In this document: positions 1-5,316 of the stretch, one piece after another
Numbering within the stretch: the first letter of the stretch is position 1
How the letters are laid out: each line of letters begins with the position of its first letter
DNA from: Alphaproteobacteria bacterium
Lineage (GTDB): Bacteria; Pseudomonadota; Alphaproteobacteria; Puniceispirillales; Puniceispirillaceae
Reading direction: 5' to 3'
Assembly: GCA_011525265.1 (NCBI GenBank)
Contig: WTHV01000159.1
Location: 1-5,316 of the forward strand
Length of the DNA: 5,316 nucleotides
Made by a program: the position numbers and the translations under genes
The notes under the pieces: model-generated
What the model was told of the DNA's origin: nothing
Seen by the model: only the letters and a program-made list of their open reading frames with translations
Database searches by the model: none

Positions 1-2
1 GT

Positions 3-407
3 GGGGCAGCGGTTCTTGCGCTTGCCTCGCAAATGCCTGAGCTATCGGGGGTTGCTGTCATAGGTGCGCCGGCTGTGGCGGCTCATGTGTTGCATTTATT
101 TGATGGCAAGCAAGATGAGATCGCAGAAAAAGGCTGTGCTGAGGTTAAAATTGGGGGCAGGCCATTTACGATTGATGCCAGTTTTGTGCAAGATTTGCAA
201 AACCGCACAAGCCTGTCTCATATTGCAGAAGTAAAAACTGACTTGTTGATCTTGCACGCCCCGCAAGATGCGATAGTCGGGATTGAGAATGCGGCTGAAA
301 TTTTTATGGCGGCAAAACATCCTAAAAGTTTTGTCTCTCTTGATAAGGCAGATCATTTGATTACGAAGCGCGGCGATGATTTCGGCGTGGGCAAGCCGTC
401 TTATTGA
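3..407 (+). CDS. Alpha/beta hydrolase part of a hydrolase-OsmC fusion protein (5' partial, frame broken at its end)
   Basis: The reading frame is open from base 3 and enters from outside the window. It starts with GAAVLALASQ, the stretch that follows the nucleophile elbow (GHSLGG) in fused 'alpha/beta hydrolase/OsmC' proteins, so the nucleophile serine should lie just upstream. The likely catalytic Asp is in HAPQDAIVG (codon 267-269) and the catalytic His in KADHLI (codon 354-356). These fusions are cytoplasmic, about 400 residues long, and of poorly defined esterase-like function. After KADHLITKRGDD the frame runs into eight unrelated residues and a TGA at 405-407, while the expected continuation (AAMISAWASR) is found in the +1 frame. 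I read this as one ancestral gene with 376-879, now disrupted by a small deletion (see findings). The family assignment is firm; whether the truncated product is made or folds is unknown. The ATG at 33 is internal and not a start. Confidence 0.8.
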   Translation, partial: GAAVLALASQMPELSGVAVIGAPAVAAHVLHLFDGKQDEIAEKGCAEVKIGGRPFTIDASFVQDLQNRTSLSHIAEVKTDLLILHAPQDAIVGIENAAEIFMAAKHPKSFVSLDKADHLITKRGDDFGVGKPSY

Positions 408-879
408 GGCACAAGCTGTCTTGCCAAAGGCAGCTGAGGGAGAGGTTGTGGTCTCTTCTTCGCCTGATGGTATTTTCGCCCATAATATTGCTGCTGGTGC
501 GCATCTCTTGCGCGCAGATGAGCCTGTTGATATTCCAGGCGGCCATGATTCAGGCCCTGCCCCTTATGATTTTCTGCTTTCAGGCTTAGGCGCTTGTACC
601 GCCATGACTTTGCGTATCTATGCGGCACGCAAAAACTGGCCACTTGATGATGTAAGCGTCACATTGCGCCATGAAAAGCGCCATAATCAGGATAGTGATA
701 ACAGCGATAATCCCTCAGCGAAATTAGATTATATAGAACGTGATATAAGCCTATCAGGCGCGCTTGATGAGGCACAGATTGCGCGGTTGCTTGAAATTGC
801 TGATAAATGCCCTGTTCATAAATCACTTGAGGCAGGGGTTGTGGTTCATACAGCCTATAAGCCAGCGATAGCCGATTAG
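376..879 (+). CDS. OsmC-family domain, C-terminal part of the broken hydrolase-OsmC fusion
   Basis: This frame gives 167 residues. Residues 1-12 (MISAWASRLIEA) are the linker helix that normally ends the hydrolase domain, and an OsmC/Ohr fold follows. The two redox cysteines of OsmC-type thiol-dependent peroxidases are visible: C74 in GLGACTAMTLR and C145 in DKCPVHKSL. OsmC and Ohr proteins reduce organic hydroperoxides, but the role of the fused form is not established. The ATG at 376 overlaps the upstream frame by 32 bases and has no convincing Shine-Dalgarno sequence (upstream bases are GCGCGGCG). It is therefore probably not a native start; any translation would rely on coupling to the upstream stop at 405-407. 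An odd detail is that the loop at 103-112 is D/S/N-rich where many relatives carry a CxxC pair (see findings). The stop is TAG at 877-879. Family call firm; status as a functional stand-alone gene doubtful. Confidence 0.8.
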   Translation: MISAWASRLIEAQAVLPKAAEGEVVVSSSPDGIFAHNIAAGAHLLRADEPVDIPGGHDSGPAPYDFLLSGLGACTAMTLRIYAARKNWPLDDVSVTLRHEKRHNQDSDNSDNPSAKLDYIERDISLSGALDEAQIARLLEIADKCPVHKSLEAGVVVHTAYKPAIAD

Positions 880-955
880 TTTTTTAAAGGCGACAAGAAA
901 AGGCGTATTTTGTGCAACAAATAGCCGATTTCCCTGTCTAGGCTTAAAACAGGTT

Positions 956-983
956 AAAGCGGGCATGTCCCGTTTGCGTTTTT
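956..983 (+). terminator. Hairpin plus T-run just upstream of dddP (weak terminator or leader attenuator)
   Basis: CGGG (960-963) pairs with CCCG (969-972) around the loop CATGT. The stem can be extended by AAA (956-958) with TTT (973-975) if G959 is bulged. A run of five T (979-983) follows after GCG. The structure ends directly before the dddP Shine-Dalgarno sequence. It could terminate transcription from the OsmC gene or act as a leader structure for dddP. The stem is short, so the call is tentative. Confidence 0.35.
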
Positions 984-989
984 AAGGAG
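984..989 (+). promoter_or_regulatory. Shine-Dalgarno sequence of dddP
   Basis: AAGGAG lies seven bases before the ATG at 997. This strong site fixes the dddP start there rather than at the in-frame ATG at 1006. Confidence 0.8.
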
Positions 990-996
990 ATGTGCC

Positions 997-2343
997 ATGG
1001 ATGATATGACAAATTCAAACAACCTCATTGTTGGGTCTAACCGCAAGATTGATCCCACAAGGCGCGCGCATCTCAAAGCAGATATGACACCTGATGATAA
1101 TAATCGTGTCGAGATCGGTCCCACTGGTCTTGCCTTTGCCGAATGGGCGGAAGCCGGCCTTACCGCACCAAATATGCCAGAATTGCGGGAATATCGTTTA
1201 TCACGCTTGCAAGAACAAATTCGTAAAGCAGATTGTGCAGGCCTCTTATTATTTGACCCGTTAAATATTCGCTATGCCACTGACACAACCAATATGCAGC
1301 TTTGGACAACGCATAATGCGGCTAGAGCGTGTTTTGTACCGCCAGAGGGCAAGGTGATTTTATGGGATTTCCATAATTGCGAGCATTTATCAGCCCATCT
1401 GCCATTGGTGGGTGAGTTACGTGGCGGGGCGTCTTTTTTCTATTTTGAAACAGGCGATCAGACAGAGCTTCATGCCAAACATTTTGCGGCTGAAATTGTC
1501 GATATCATGCATCATTATGCCCCAGGCAATAAGCGTATTGCGATTGATAAGATTGAAAATGCTGGCTATGCCGCGTTGCTTACCCATAATGTGACTATCC
1601 TAGATGGGCAAGCCCTCACCGAATTAGGGCGCTCCATTAAGAATGAGAACGAGTTAAATGCCATGCGCTGTGCTATCCATGCTTGCGAGATGGCTGTGCA
1701 AGAAATGCGCCAAGTGGTGCGTCCGGGTGTCACTGAAAATGATGTTTGGGCAGCGCTTCATGCTGGCAATATCAGACGCGGCGGTGAATGGATTGAAACA
1801 CGGATCATGTCATCTGGCCCGCGTACAAACCCATGGTTCCAAGAATGTGGCCCTCGTATTATGGAAGAAGGCGATTTGTTGGCCTTTGATACAGACCTCA
1901 TTTCAACCTATGGCTATTGTTGTGATATTTCGCGCACATGGCTTGTTGGTGATGTGAAACCGACTGAGACACAAAAGACGCTTTATCGCGATGCTTATGA
2001 GCATGTCATGACCAATATATCTCTGATTAAGCCTGGCATGACATTTGCTGAGGTCACAAAACAAGCGCATCGTCTGCCAGAACAATATCGTGCCTTGCGT
2101 TATGGTGTGTTGGCACATGGTATTGGCCTTTGTGATGAATACCCCTCTATCCGCTATCCAGAAGATGTGGAAGAGCATGGCTATGGCGGCACAGTCGAGG
2201 TCGGTATGACTTTATGTGTTGAGGCCTATACAGGCGAGGTTGGCGGCAAAGAAGGCGTCAAGCTTGAGGAGCAGGTTGTCATCACTGATGAGGGCTGTGT
2301 GCCGCTATCATCTGCGCCTTATGAGGATGATTTCTTAAATTAA
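997..2343 (+). CDS. dddP: DMSP lyase DddP (M24 metallopeptidase fold)
   Basis: The 448-residue protein matches my recollection of roseobacter DddP over its whole length, including RKIDP (16-20), NRVEIGPT (36-43), FDPLNIRYATDTTNMQLW (86-103), GGEWIETR (262-269) and SGPRTNPWFQECGPRI (273-288). DddP cleaves dimethylsulfoniopropionate to dimethyl sulfide and acrylate in the cytoplasm. An N-terminal creatinase-like domain precedes the pita-bread catalytic domain, and the enzyme is a homodimer. The dinuclear metal ligands of the family are all present: D298 and D300 (FDTD), D310 (CDIS), H374 (HGIG), E409 (CVEA) and E424 (KLEEQ). D380 in HGIGLCDE matches the Asp proposed as catalytic in DddP (D377 in the roseobacter enzyme, a constant offset of three as I recall it), which sets it apart from ordinary Xaa-Pro peptidases. 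Y369 fits the conserved active-site Tyr. The ORF is intact, with a strong ribosome binding site, and stands 117 bases after the OsmC frame, so it is probably transcribed on its own. The alternative is a DddP-like M24 hydrolase without lyase activity. Confidence 0.9.
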   Translation: MDDMTNSNNLIVGSNRKIDPTRRAHLKADMTPDDNNRVEIGPTGLAFAEWAEAGLTAPNMPELREYRLSRLQEQIRKADCAGLLLFDPLNIRYATDTTNMQLWTTHNAARACFVPPEGKVILWDFHNCEHLSAHLPLVGELRGGASFFYFETGDQTELHAKHFAAEIVDIMHHYAPGNKRIAIDKIENAGYAALLTHNVTILDGQALTELGRSIKNENELNAMRCAIHACEMAVQEMRQVVRPGVTENDVWAALHAGNIRRGGEWIETRIMSSGPRTNPWFQECGPRIMEEGDLLAFDTDLISTYGYCCDISRTWLVGDVKPTETQKTLYRDAYEHVMTNISLIKPGMTFAEVTKQAHRLPEQYRALRYGVLAHGIGLCDEYPSIRYPEDVEEHGYGGTVEVGMTLCVEAYTGEVGGKEGVKLEEQVVITDEGCVPLSSAPYEDDFLN

Positions 2344-2369
2344 CGCGCCGTGGGCGATAATAATGCGAG

Positions 2370-2391
2370 GGTTGCAGATTATTTCTGCACC
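2370..2391. terminator. Possible small hairpin between convergent dddP and hpt
   Basis: TGCAGA (2373-2378) pairs with TCTGCA (2384-2389) around TTATT. GG (2370-2371) can add to CC (2390-2391) if T2372 is bulged. The loop contains the hpt stop codon. There is no T-run on either side, so it is at best a weak transcription end or transcript-stabilising structure for the two converging genes, which are only 35 bases apart. Confidence 0.25.
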
Positions 2392-2924
2392 ACTGCGATA
2401 TGTGGCAGATTACGTCCTTGTTGGGCGTAATCAATGCCATAGCCAATGACAAATTCATCAGGAATATCAAAGCCAGTCCAATCAATTGGCACGTCAACTT
2501 CGCGGCGTGATGGCTTGTTCAGTAATGTGCATATTGATAGCGATTTAGGCATTCTTGTTTTTAAGATTTTGATGACTTGGCTCAACGTGTGGCCTGTATC
2601 AATGATATCTTCGACAATCAATACATCTCTATCTTTAATATCTGTTTCGAGATCTTGAATAATCCGCACTTGGCGCGATGATACCATGGCATTGCCATAG
2701 GATGAGACTGTCATGAAATCAACTTCGACTGGCAAATCTAGGTGGCGCACTAAGTCAGCGATAAAGACAAATGAGCCGCGCAAAAGACCAACAACCACAA
2801 GCTGTTTTGTATCGGCATAATGGGTTGAGATCTCATGAGATAGTGCATTAATGCGGGCTGTAATTTCTGCCTCAGATATCAAGATTTCAATCTGTTCACC
2901 TGATGATAATACAGCCATGACCAT
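2379..2924 (-). CDS. hpt: Hypoxanthine phosphoribosyltransferase
   Basis: The 181-residue cytoplasmic protein is of normal length for bacterial HPRT, which makes IMP (and usually GMP) from hypoxanthine or guanine and PRPP in purine salvage. Visible motifs are the pyrophosphate-binding loop GLLRGSFVF (46-54), the flexible loop SSYG (74-77), the PRPP signature VLIVEDIIDTGHTL (101-114, acidic pair E105/D106), the purine-contacting Lys in LLNKPSRR (K137) and the C-terminal FVIGYGIDY (158-166). The start is not settled: ATG at 2922-2924 or ATG at 2916-2918, which would give 179 residues. The only Shine-Dalgarno-like stretch (AAGGTG, 2932-2927) ends two bases before the first ATG and eight before the second, which slightly favours the second. 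It stands alone, converging with dddP and diverging from the dehydrogenase gene, so no operon link is indicated. The call is firm; preference for hypoxanthine over guanine or xanthine is by family resemblance. Confidence 0.93.
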   Translation of the reverse strand: MVMAVLSSGEQIEILISEAEITARINALSHEISTHYADTKQLVVVGLLRGSFVFIADLVRHLDLPVEVDFMTVSSYGNAMVSSRQVRIIQDLETDIKDRDVLIVEDIIDTGHTLSQVIKILKTRMPKSLSICTLLNKPSRREVDVPIDWTGFDIPDEFVIGYGIDYAQQGRNLPHIAVVQK

Positions 2925-3135
2925 TTCACCTTATAAGTTTTCACCATAATCATGGGCTAGCCTTTTGGTCAGCCCCTCATTCTTGTAGCATTTCATCACT
3001 TCACTGGACAGTGATTTATTTCGGCAAATTTTGGATAAGCGCGTTTGATTTCAGCTCTGCCCTTGGCCTGTGCGCAAAATCGTTCTAGGTTTCTAGAGCA
3101 TGAAGTAAAACCCCCTCAACTTAGGAGAGTGGAAA
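2925..3135. promoter_or_regulatory. Divergent intergenic region between hpt (-) and the dehydrogenase gene (+)
   Basis: This 211-base gap must hold promoters in both directions. It contains a perfect 14-base palindrome at 3001-3014, listed separately. A hairpin is possible at 2954-2975 (GGGCT with AGCCC, a two-base internal mismatch, then CC with GG closing a TTTT loop), about 30 bases before the hpt start. A poor promoter-like pair faces right: TTGGCC at 3063-3068 and TAGGTT at 3086-3091, 17 bases apart. The dehydrogenase ribosome binding site is AGGAGAG at 3123-3129, six bases before its ATG. I see no coding sequence here. Promoter positions are guesses. Confidence 0.45.
3001..3014. repeat. 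14-base perfect inverted repeat, candidate operator
   Basis: TCACTG-GA-CAGTGA is two perfectly complementary six-base arms around a two-base spacer. It lies 83 bases after the hpt start codon region and about 120 bases before the dehydrogenase start. Size and symmetry suit binding by a dimeric regulator, but a single copy without further support is only suggestive. Confidence 0.35.
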
Positions 3136-3918
3136 ATGGCAAAGATTGCCTTTTTAGGGATGGGCGTCATGGGCGCTCCTATGGCAGGACATTTGGCACA
3201 AGCAGGCCATGAGGTGACCGTCTTTAATCGGACAGCTGAAAAAGCCCAAAATTGGGTAAAAACTTATGGCGGTCATTCTGCTTTAACACCTGCAGAGGCG
3301 GCAAAAGGCGCAGAATTTGTCTTTGCCTGTGTCGGTAATGATGATGATATTAAAGCAGTTGCCTTGGGCGAGGATGGGGCGTTTTCAACGCTCGAGAAAG
3401 GGGCCATTTTTATTGATAATACAACAGCATCGGCTGATGTCGCACGCCAGCTTTATGAAGAGGCGAAGGCACGCGGTATTGGTTTTTTAGACGCACCTGT
3501 TTCAGGCGGGCAAGCTGGTGCTGAAAATGGCAAATTGACTGTGATGGTTGGCGGTGATGATGCTGATTTTGAAAAAGCAGAACCATTAATGAAATGCTAT
3601 GGCGCTAAAGTGACATTAATGGGCGGGCCAGGTTCTGGCCAATTAACAAAAATGGTTAATCAAATTTGTATCGCTGGCCTTGTACAAGGTTTGTCAGAAG
3701 CGTTGAATTTTGGCCAAAAGGCTGATCTTGATATGGCGCAGGTATTGATGTTATCTCTGGTGGTGCGGCGCAAAGCTGGCAGATGGTCAATCGCGGCAAT
3801 ACCATGGTCGAAGGTGCGTTTGATTTTGGTTTTGCGCTTGATTGGATGCGCAAAGATTTGGCTATTTGTTTTGCCGAGGCACAGCGTAATGGCGCCCCAT
3901 TGCCAGTCACTGAGATAG
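3136..3918 (+). CDS. Beta-hydroxyacid dehydrogenase (3-hydroxyisobutyrate dehydrogenase family), N-terminal piece before a frameshift
   Basis: Residues 1-204 are clearly of the HIBADH/glyoxylate-succinic semialdehyde reductase family. The Rossmann dinucleotide motif is GMGVMGAPM (8-16). NRT (31-33) follows beta-strand 2 in place of the acidic residue of NAD-specific members, which suggests NADP(H). The substrate-binding signature is DAPVSGGQAGAENGK (119-133), and the catalytic Lys is K172 in GSGQLTKMVNQ, with N175. After codon 204 (3745-3747) the frame turns into unrelated sequence ending at 3918, while the expected continuation is in the frame reaching 4001. Restoring one base at 3748 gives an intact 288-residue protein, the usual family length. 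The enzymes oxidise or reduce short hydroxyacids and semialdehydes; the substrate cannot be told from sequence. The start at 3136 is supported by AGGAGAG six bases upstream. As written, the product lacks its C-terminal helical dimerisation domain. Confidence 0.88.
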   Translation: MAKIAFLGMGVMGAPMAGHLAQAGHEVTVFNRTAEKAQNWVKTYGGHSALTPAEAAKGAEFVFACVGNDDDIKAVALGEDGAFSTLEKGAIFIDNTTASADVARQLYEEAKARGIGFLDAPVSGGQAGAENGKLTVMVGGDDADFEKAEPLMKCYGAKVTLMGGPGSGQLTKMVNQICIAGLVQGLSEALNFGQKADLDMAQVLMLSLVVRRKAGRWSIAAIPWSKVRLILVLRLIGCAKIWLFVLPRHSVMAPHCQSLR

Positions 3919-4001
3919 TCTCAGGTTATTATGATAGCTTGTCAGAAAAAGGCTATGGCCGCAATGATACCTCAGCCCTGATACGACTTTTAAAGGATTA
4001 G
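3748..4001 (+). pseudogene. C-terminal piece of the frameshifted beta-hydroxyacid dehydrogenase
   Basis: From 3750 this frame reads VISGGAAQSWQMVNRGNTM, then FDFGFALDWMRKDLAI, the C-terminal domain of the dehydrogenase encoded from 3136. In the reconstructed protein these are residues 205-288, and the conserved Lys-Asp pair is K240/D241. It ends at TAG 3999-4001. The first internal ATG (3783) has no ribosome binding site and falls inside a helix of the domain, so independent expression is unlikely. The gene is followed by a strong terminator at 4024. Confidence 0.85.
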
Positions 4002-4023
4002 GCGTAAATCAATTTGAGATGAT

Positions 4024-4066
4024 AAAAAAGGCTCTTGCATAGACTATCATGCAAGAGCCTTTTTTT
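4024..4066. terminator. Bidirectional intrinsic terminator
   Basis: An 11-base-pair perfect stem, GGCTCTTGCAT (4030-4040) with ATGCAAGAGCC (4049-4059), closes an eight-base loop. It is flanked by A6 (4024-4029) and T7 (4060-4066), giving a T-tract after the stem on both strands. It serves the dehydrogenase gene from the left and the gabD-like gene from the right. Confidence 0.93.
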
Positions 4067-4090
4067 AAGTGAGTACCGTGCGGCAGGTGT

Positions 4091-5316
4091 TTAAATGCCG
4101 CCTACGACCATCAGTTTCATTTCCAAGAATTCCTCCACACCATGGACAGAGCCTTCTCTGCCAAGGCCAGAGGCTTTAACACCGCCAAATGGGCCAACTT
4201 CAGATGAATAAGCACCTGTATTGGCAATGACCATGCCATATTCCAAGGCTTCGCCAACGCGGAAAATACGACCCACATCTTTGGTGAAGTAATAAGCGGC
4301 TAGGCCAAAGATGGTATCATTGGCAGATTTGATAACCTCTTCCTCTGTTTCAAATTTAAATAGCGCGGCAACAGGGCCGAATGTTTCTTCTGAATAAAGC
4401 TGCATATCAGATGTGGCACCTGTGATAACGGTTGGCTCAAAGAATGTGCCGCCTAAGTCATGCGGCTTGCCACCTGTAAGGATTGTGCCACCTTTGGCTG
4501 TGGCATCACTGACATGGGCTTGGACTTTATCAAAGCCTTGCTGGTCAATGATTGGCCCTTGAACAATGCCTTCATCAAAGCCATCACCGACTTTCATATC
4601 TGCCACTTTAGCAGCAAGTGCGGCTGCGAATTTATCATAAATGCCAGCCTGCACAAAGACGCGGTTGGCGCAGACACAAGTCTGGCCAGCATTACGATAT
4701 TTTGACGCAAGCGTTCCTTCAATCGCCTCATCAATGTCCGCATCATCAAAGATGATTAGCGGCGCATTGCCCCCTAATTCAAGCGAGATTTTTTTGATTG
4801 TTTCAGCTGATTGGCGCATCAAAATACGGCCCACTTCTGTTGAGCCTGTAAAGGTGATTTTACGCACGCGATCATCATCACACATTACCCCGCCAAGGGC
4901 TGGGGCATCCATGCCTGGGATAATATTGATGATGCCGGCTGGCACACCTGCTCTATGGGCAAGTTCTGCAAGGGCAAGGGCAGATAGCGGTGTTTGTTCT
5001 GCTGGCTTCAACACACACGCACAACCAACGGCAATACCAGGTGCGACTTTTCGTGTGATCATCGCATTTGGAAAATTCCACGGTGTCACGGCGGCAAAGA
5101 CGCCAACAGGCTGACGTAATGTCAGGAATTTTTTATCAGCAAAAGGGCTTTCAAGCACTTCGCCTTGAACTCTTTTTGCCTGTTCGGCGAACCACTCAAT
5201 AAAGCTTGATCCATAGGCAATCTCGCCTTTGGCTTCTGCAAGTGGCTTGCCCATTTCAGCTGTCAGGATGATAGCCAAATCATCAGCATTTTCCATGCAG
5301 AGATCATACCATATAC
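4091..5316 (-). CDS. gabD: Succinate-semialdehyde dehydrogenase, GabD-type (N-terminus outside the window)
   Basis: The frame is open to the window edge; the in-frame codons before the Met at 5294-5296 read IWYDLC, which fits the family, so that Met is internal. About 80 N-terminal residues are missing compared with E. coli GabD (482 residues). Counting from that Met, 401 residues show TPWNFP (71-76), KPAEQTP (97-103), FTGSTEVG (149-156), the general-base Glu E173 in LELGGNAP, the catalytic Cys C207 in GQTCVCANR, EETFGP (303-308) and PFGGVKASGLGREG (369-382). GabD oxidises succinate semialdehyde to succinate with NAD(P)+ in the cytoplasm, in GABA or 4-hydroxybutyrate use. The match to GabD along the length is close, including the second Cys (C209) that is redox-sensitive in some GabD enzymes. 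E100 replaces the Ser of E. coli GabD at the cofactor-ribose position, which points to NAD+. Glutarate or malonate semialdehyde are other possible substrates. Transcription ends at the shared terminator at 4024-4066. Confidence 0.9.
   Translation of the reverse strand, partial: IWYDLCMENADDLAIILTAEMGKPLAEAKGEIAYGSSFIEWFAEQAKRVQGEVLESPFADKKFLTLRQPVGVFAAVTPWNFPNAMITRKVAPGIAVGCACVLKPAEQTPLSALALAELAHRAGVPAGIINIIPGMDAPALGGVMCDDDRVRKITFTGSTEVGRILMRQSAETIKKISLELGGNAPLIIFDDADIDEAIEGTLASKYRNAGQTCVCANRVFVQAGIYDKFAAALAAKVADMKVGDGFDEGIVQGPIIDQQGFDKVQAHVSDATAKGGTILTGGKPHDLGGTFFEPTVITGATSDMQLYSEETFGPVAALFKFETEEEVIKSANDTIFGLAAYYFTKDVGRIFRVGEALEYGMVIANTGAYSSEVGPFGGVKASGLGREGSVHGVEEFLEMKLMVVGGI

Noticed and set aside
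401..643. 80-residue minus-strand frame over the OsmC domain
   Set aside because: The coding signal clearly belongs to the + strand OsmC frame with its C74/C145 motifs; the antisense frame has no domain.
910..944. Possible promoter TTGTGC with TGTCTA or TAGGCT upstream of dddP
   Set aside because: Spacing and -10 match are poor in each arrangement, so I do not list it as a promoter, although a promoter is expected in this gap.
1903..2178. 91-residue open frame on the - strand inside dddP
   Set aside because: It is antisense to the conserved catalytic domain of DddP and its composition is not protein-like.
997..2343. Annotation as plain Xaa-Pro aminopeptidase
   Set aside because: The DddP-specific Asp in HGIGLCDE and full-length resemblance to DddP, including the N-terminal region, fit the lyase better.
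3086..3098. Tandem TTCTAG/TTTCTAGA words upstream of the dehydrogenase gene
   Set aside because: The words are too short and AT-rich to separate from chance, and they lack symmetry relative to a promoter.
4641..5114. 157-residue open frame on the + strand opposite the gabD-like gene
   Set aside because: It lies wholly antisense to a strongly conserved dehydrogenase, has no recognisable domain and no ribosome binding site; it is a shadow frame.

Overview
The window looks like chromosomal DNA of a marine alphaproteobacterium with moderate GC. The strongest clue is a complete gene for DddP, the metallopeptidase-fold DMSP lyase known mainly from roseobacters and the SAR116 group. Flanking housekeeping and metabolic genes resemble alphaproteobacterial versions. 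A SAR116-like ('Puniceispirillum'-type) source is my best guess, based on dddP plus the base composition; it is inference and untested.

Layout, left to right. Bases 1-879 (+) hold the C-terminal two thirds of a fused alpha/beta hydrolase-OsmC protein. Its reading frame is broken near 370-380, so it now reads as a truncated hydrolase (to 407) and a separate OsmC domain (376-879). A 117-base gap with a hairpin and a strong ribosome binding site leads into dddP (997-2343, +). Converging on it is hpt (about 2379-2924, -), for hypoxanthine phosphoribosyltransferase. A 211-base divergent intergenic region carrying a 14-base palindrome separates hpt from a beta-hydroxyacid dehydrogenase gene (3136-4001, +), which is also frameshifted, by one missing base near 3748. 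A textbook bidirectional terminator (4024-4066) lies between it and a convergent succinate-semialdehyde dehydrogenase-type gene (gabD-like, 4091 to beyond 5316, -), whose N-terminus is outside the window.

How the genes may work together. DddP releases DMS and acrylate from DMSP. The dehydrogenase and the aldehyde dehydrogenase are of the families that interconvert hydroxyacids, semialdehydes and dicarboxylic acids, which are the kinds of steps needed for acrylate/3-hydroxypropionate or 4-hydroxybutyrate carbon. The genes are not one operon, because strands alternate, so any joint role is inference.

No mobile element, CRISPR array, tRNA or rRNA is visible. I found no clearly new system. The most noteworthy points are the intact DddP active site, the two broken reading frames with recognisable causes, and a Cys-to-Ser double replacement in the OsmC domain.
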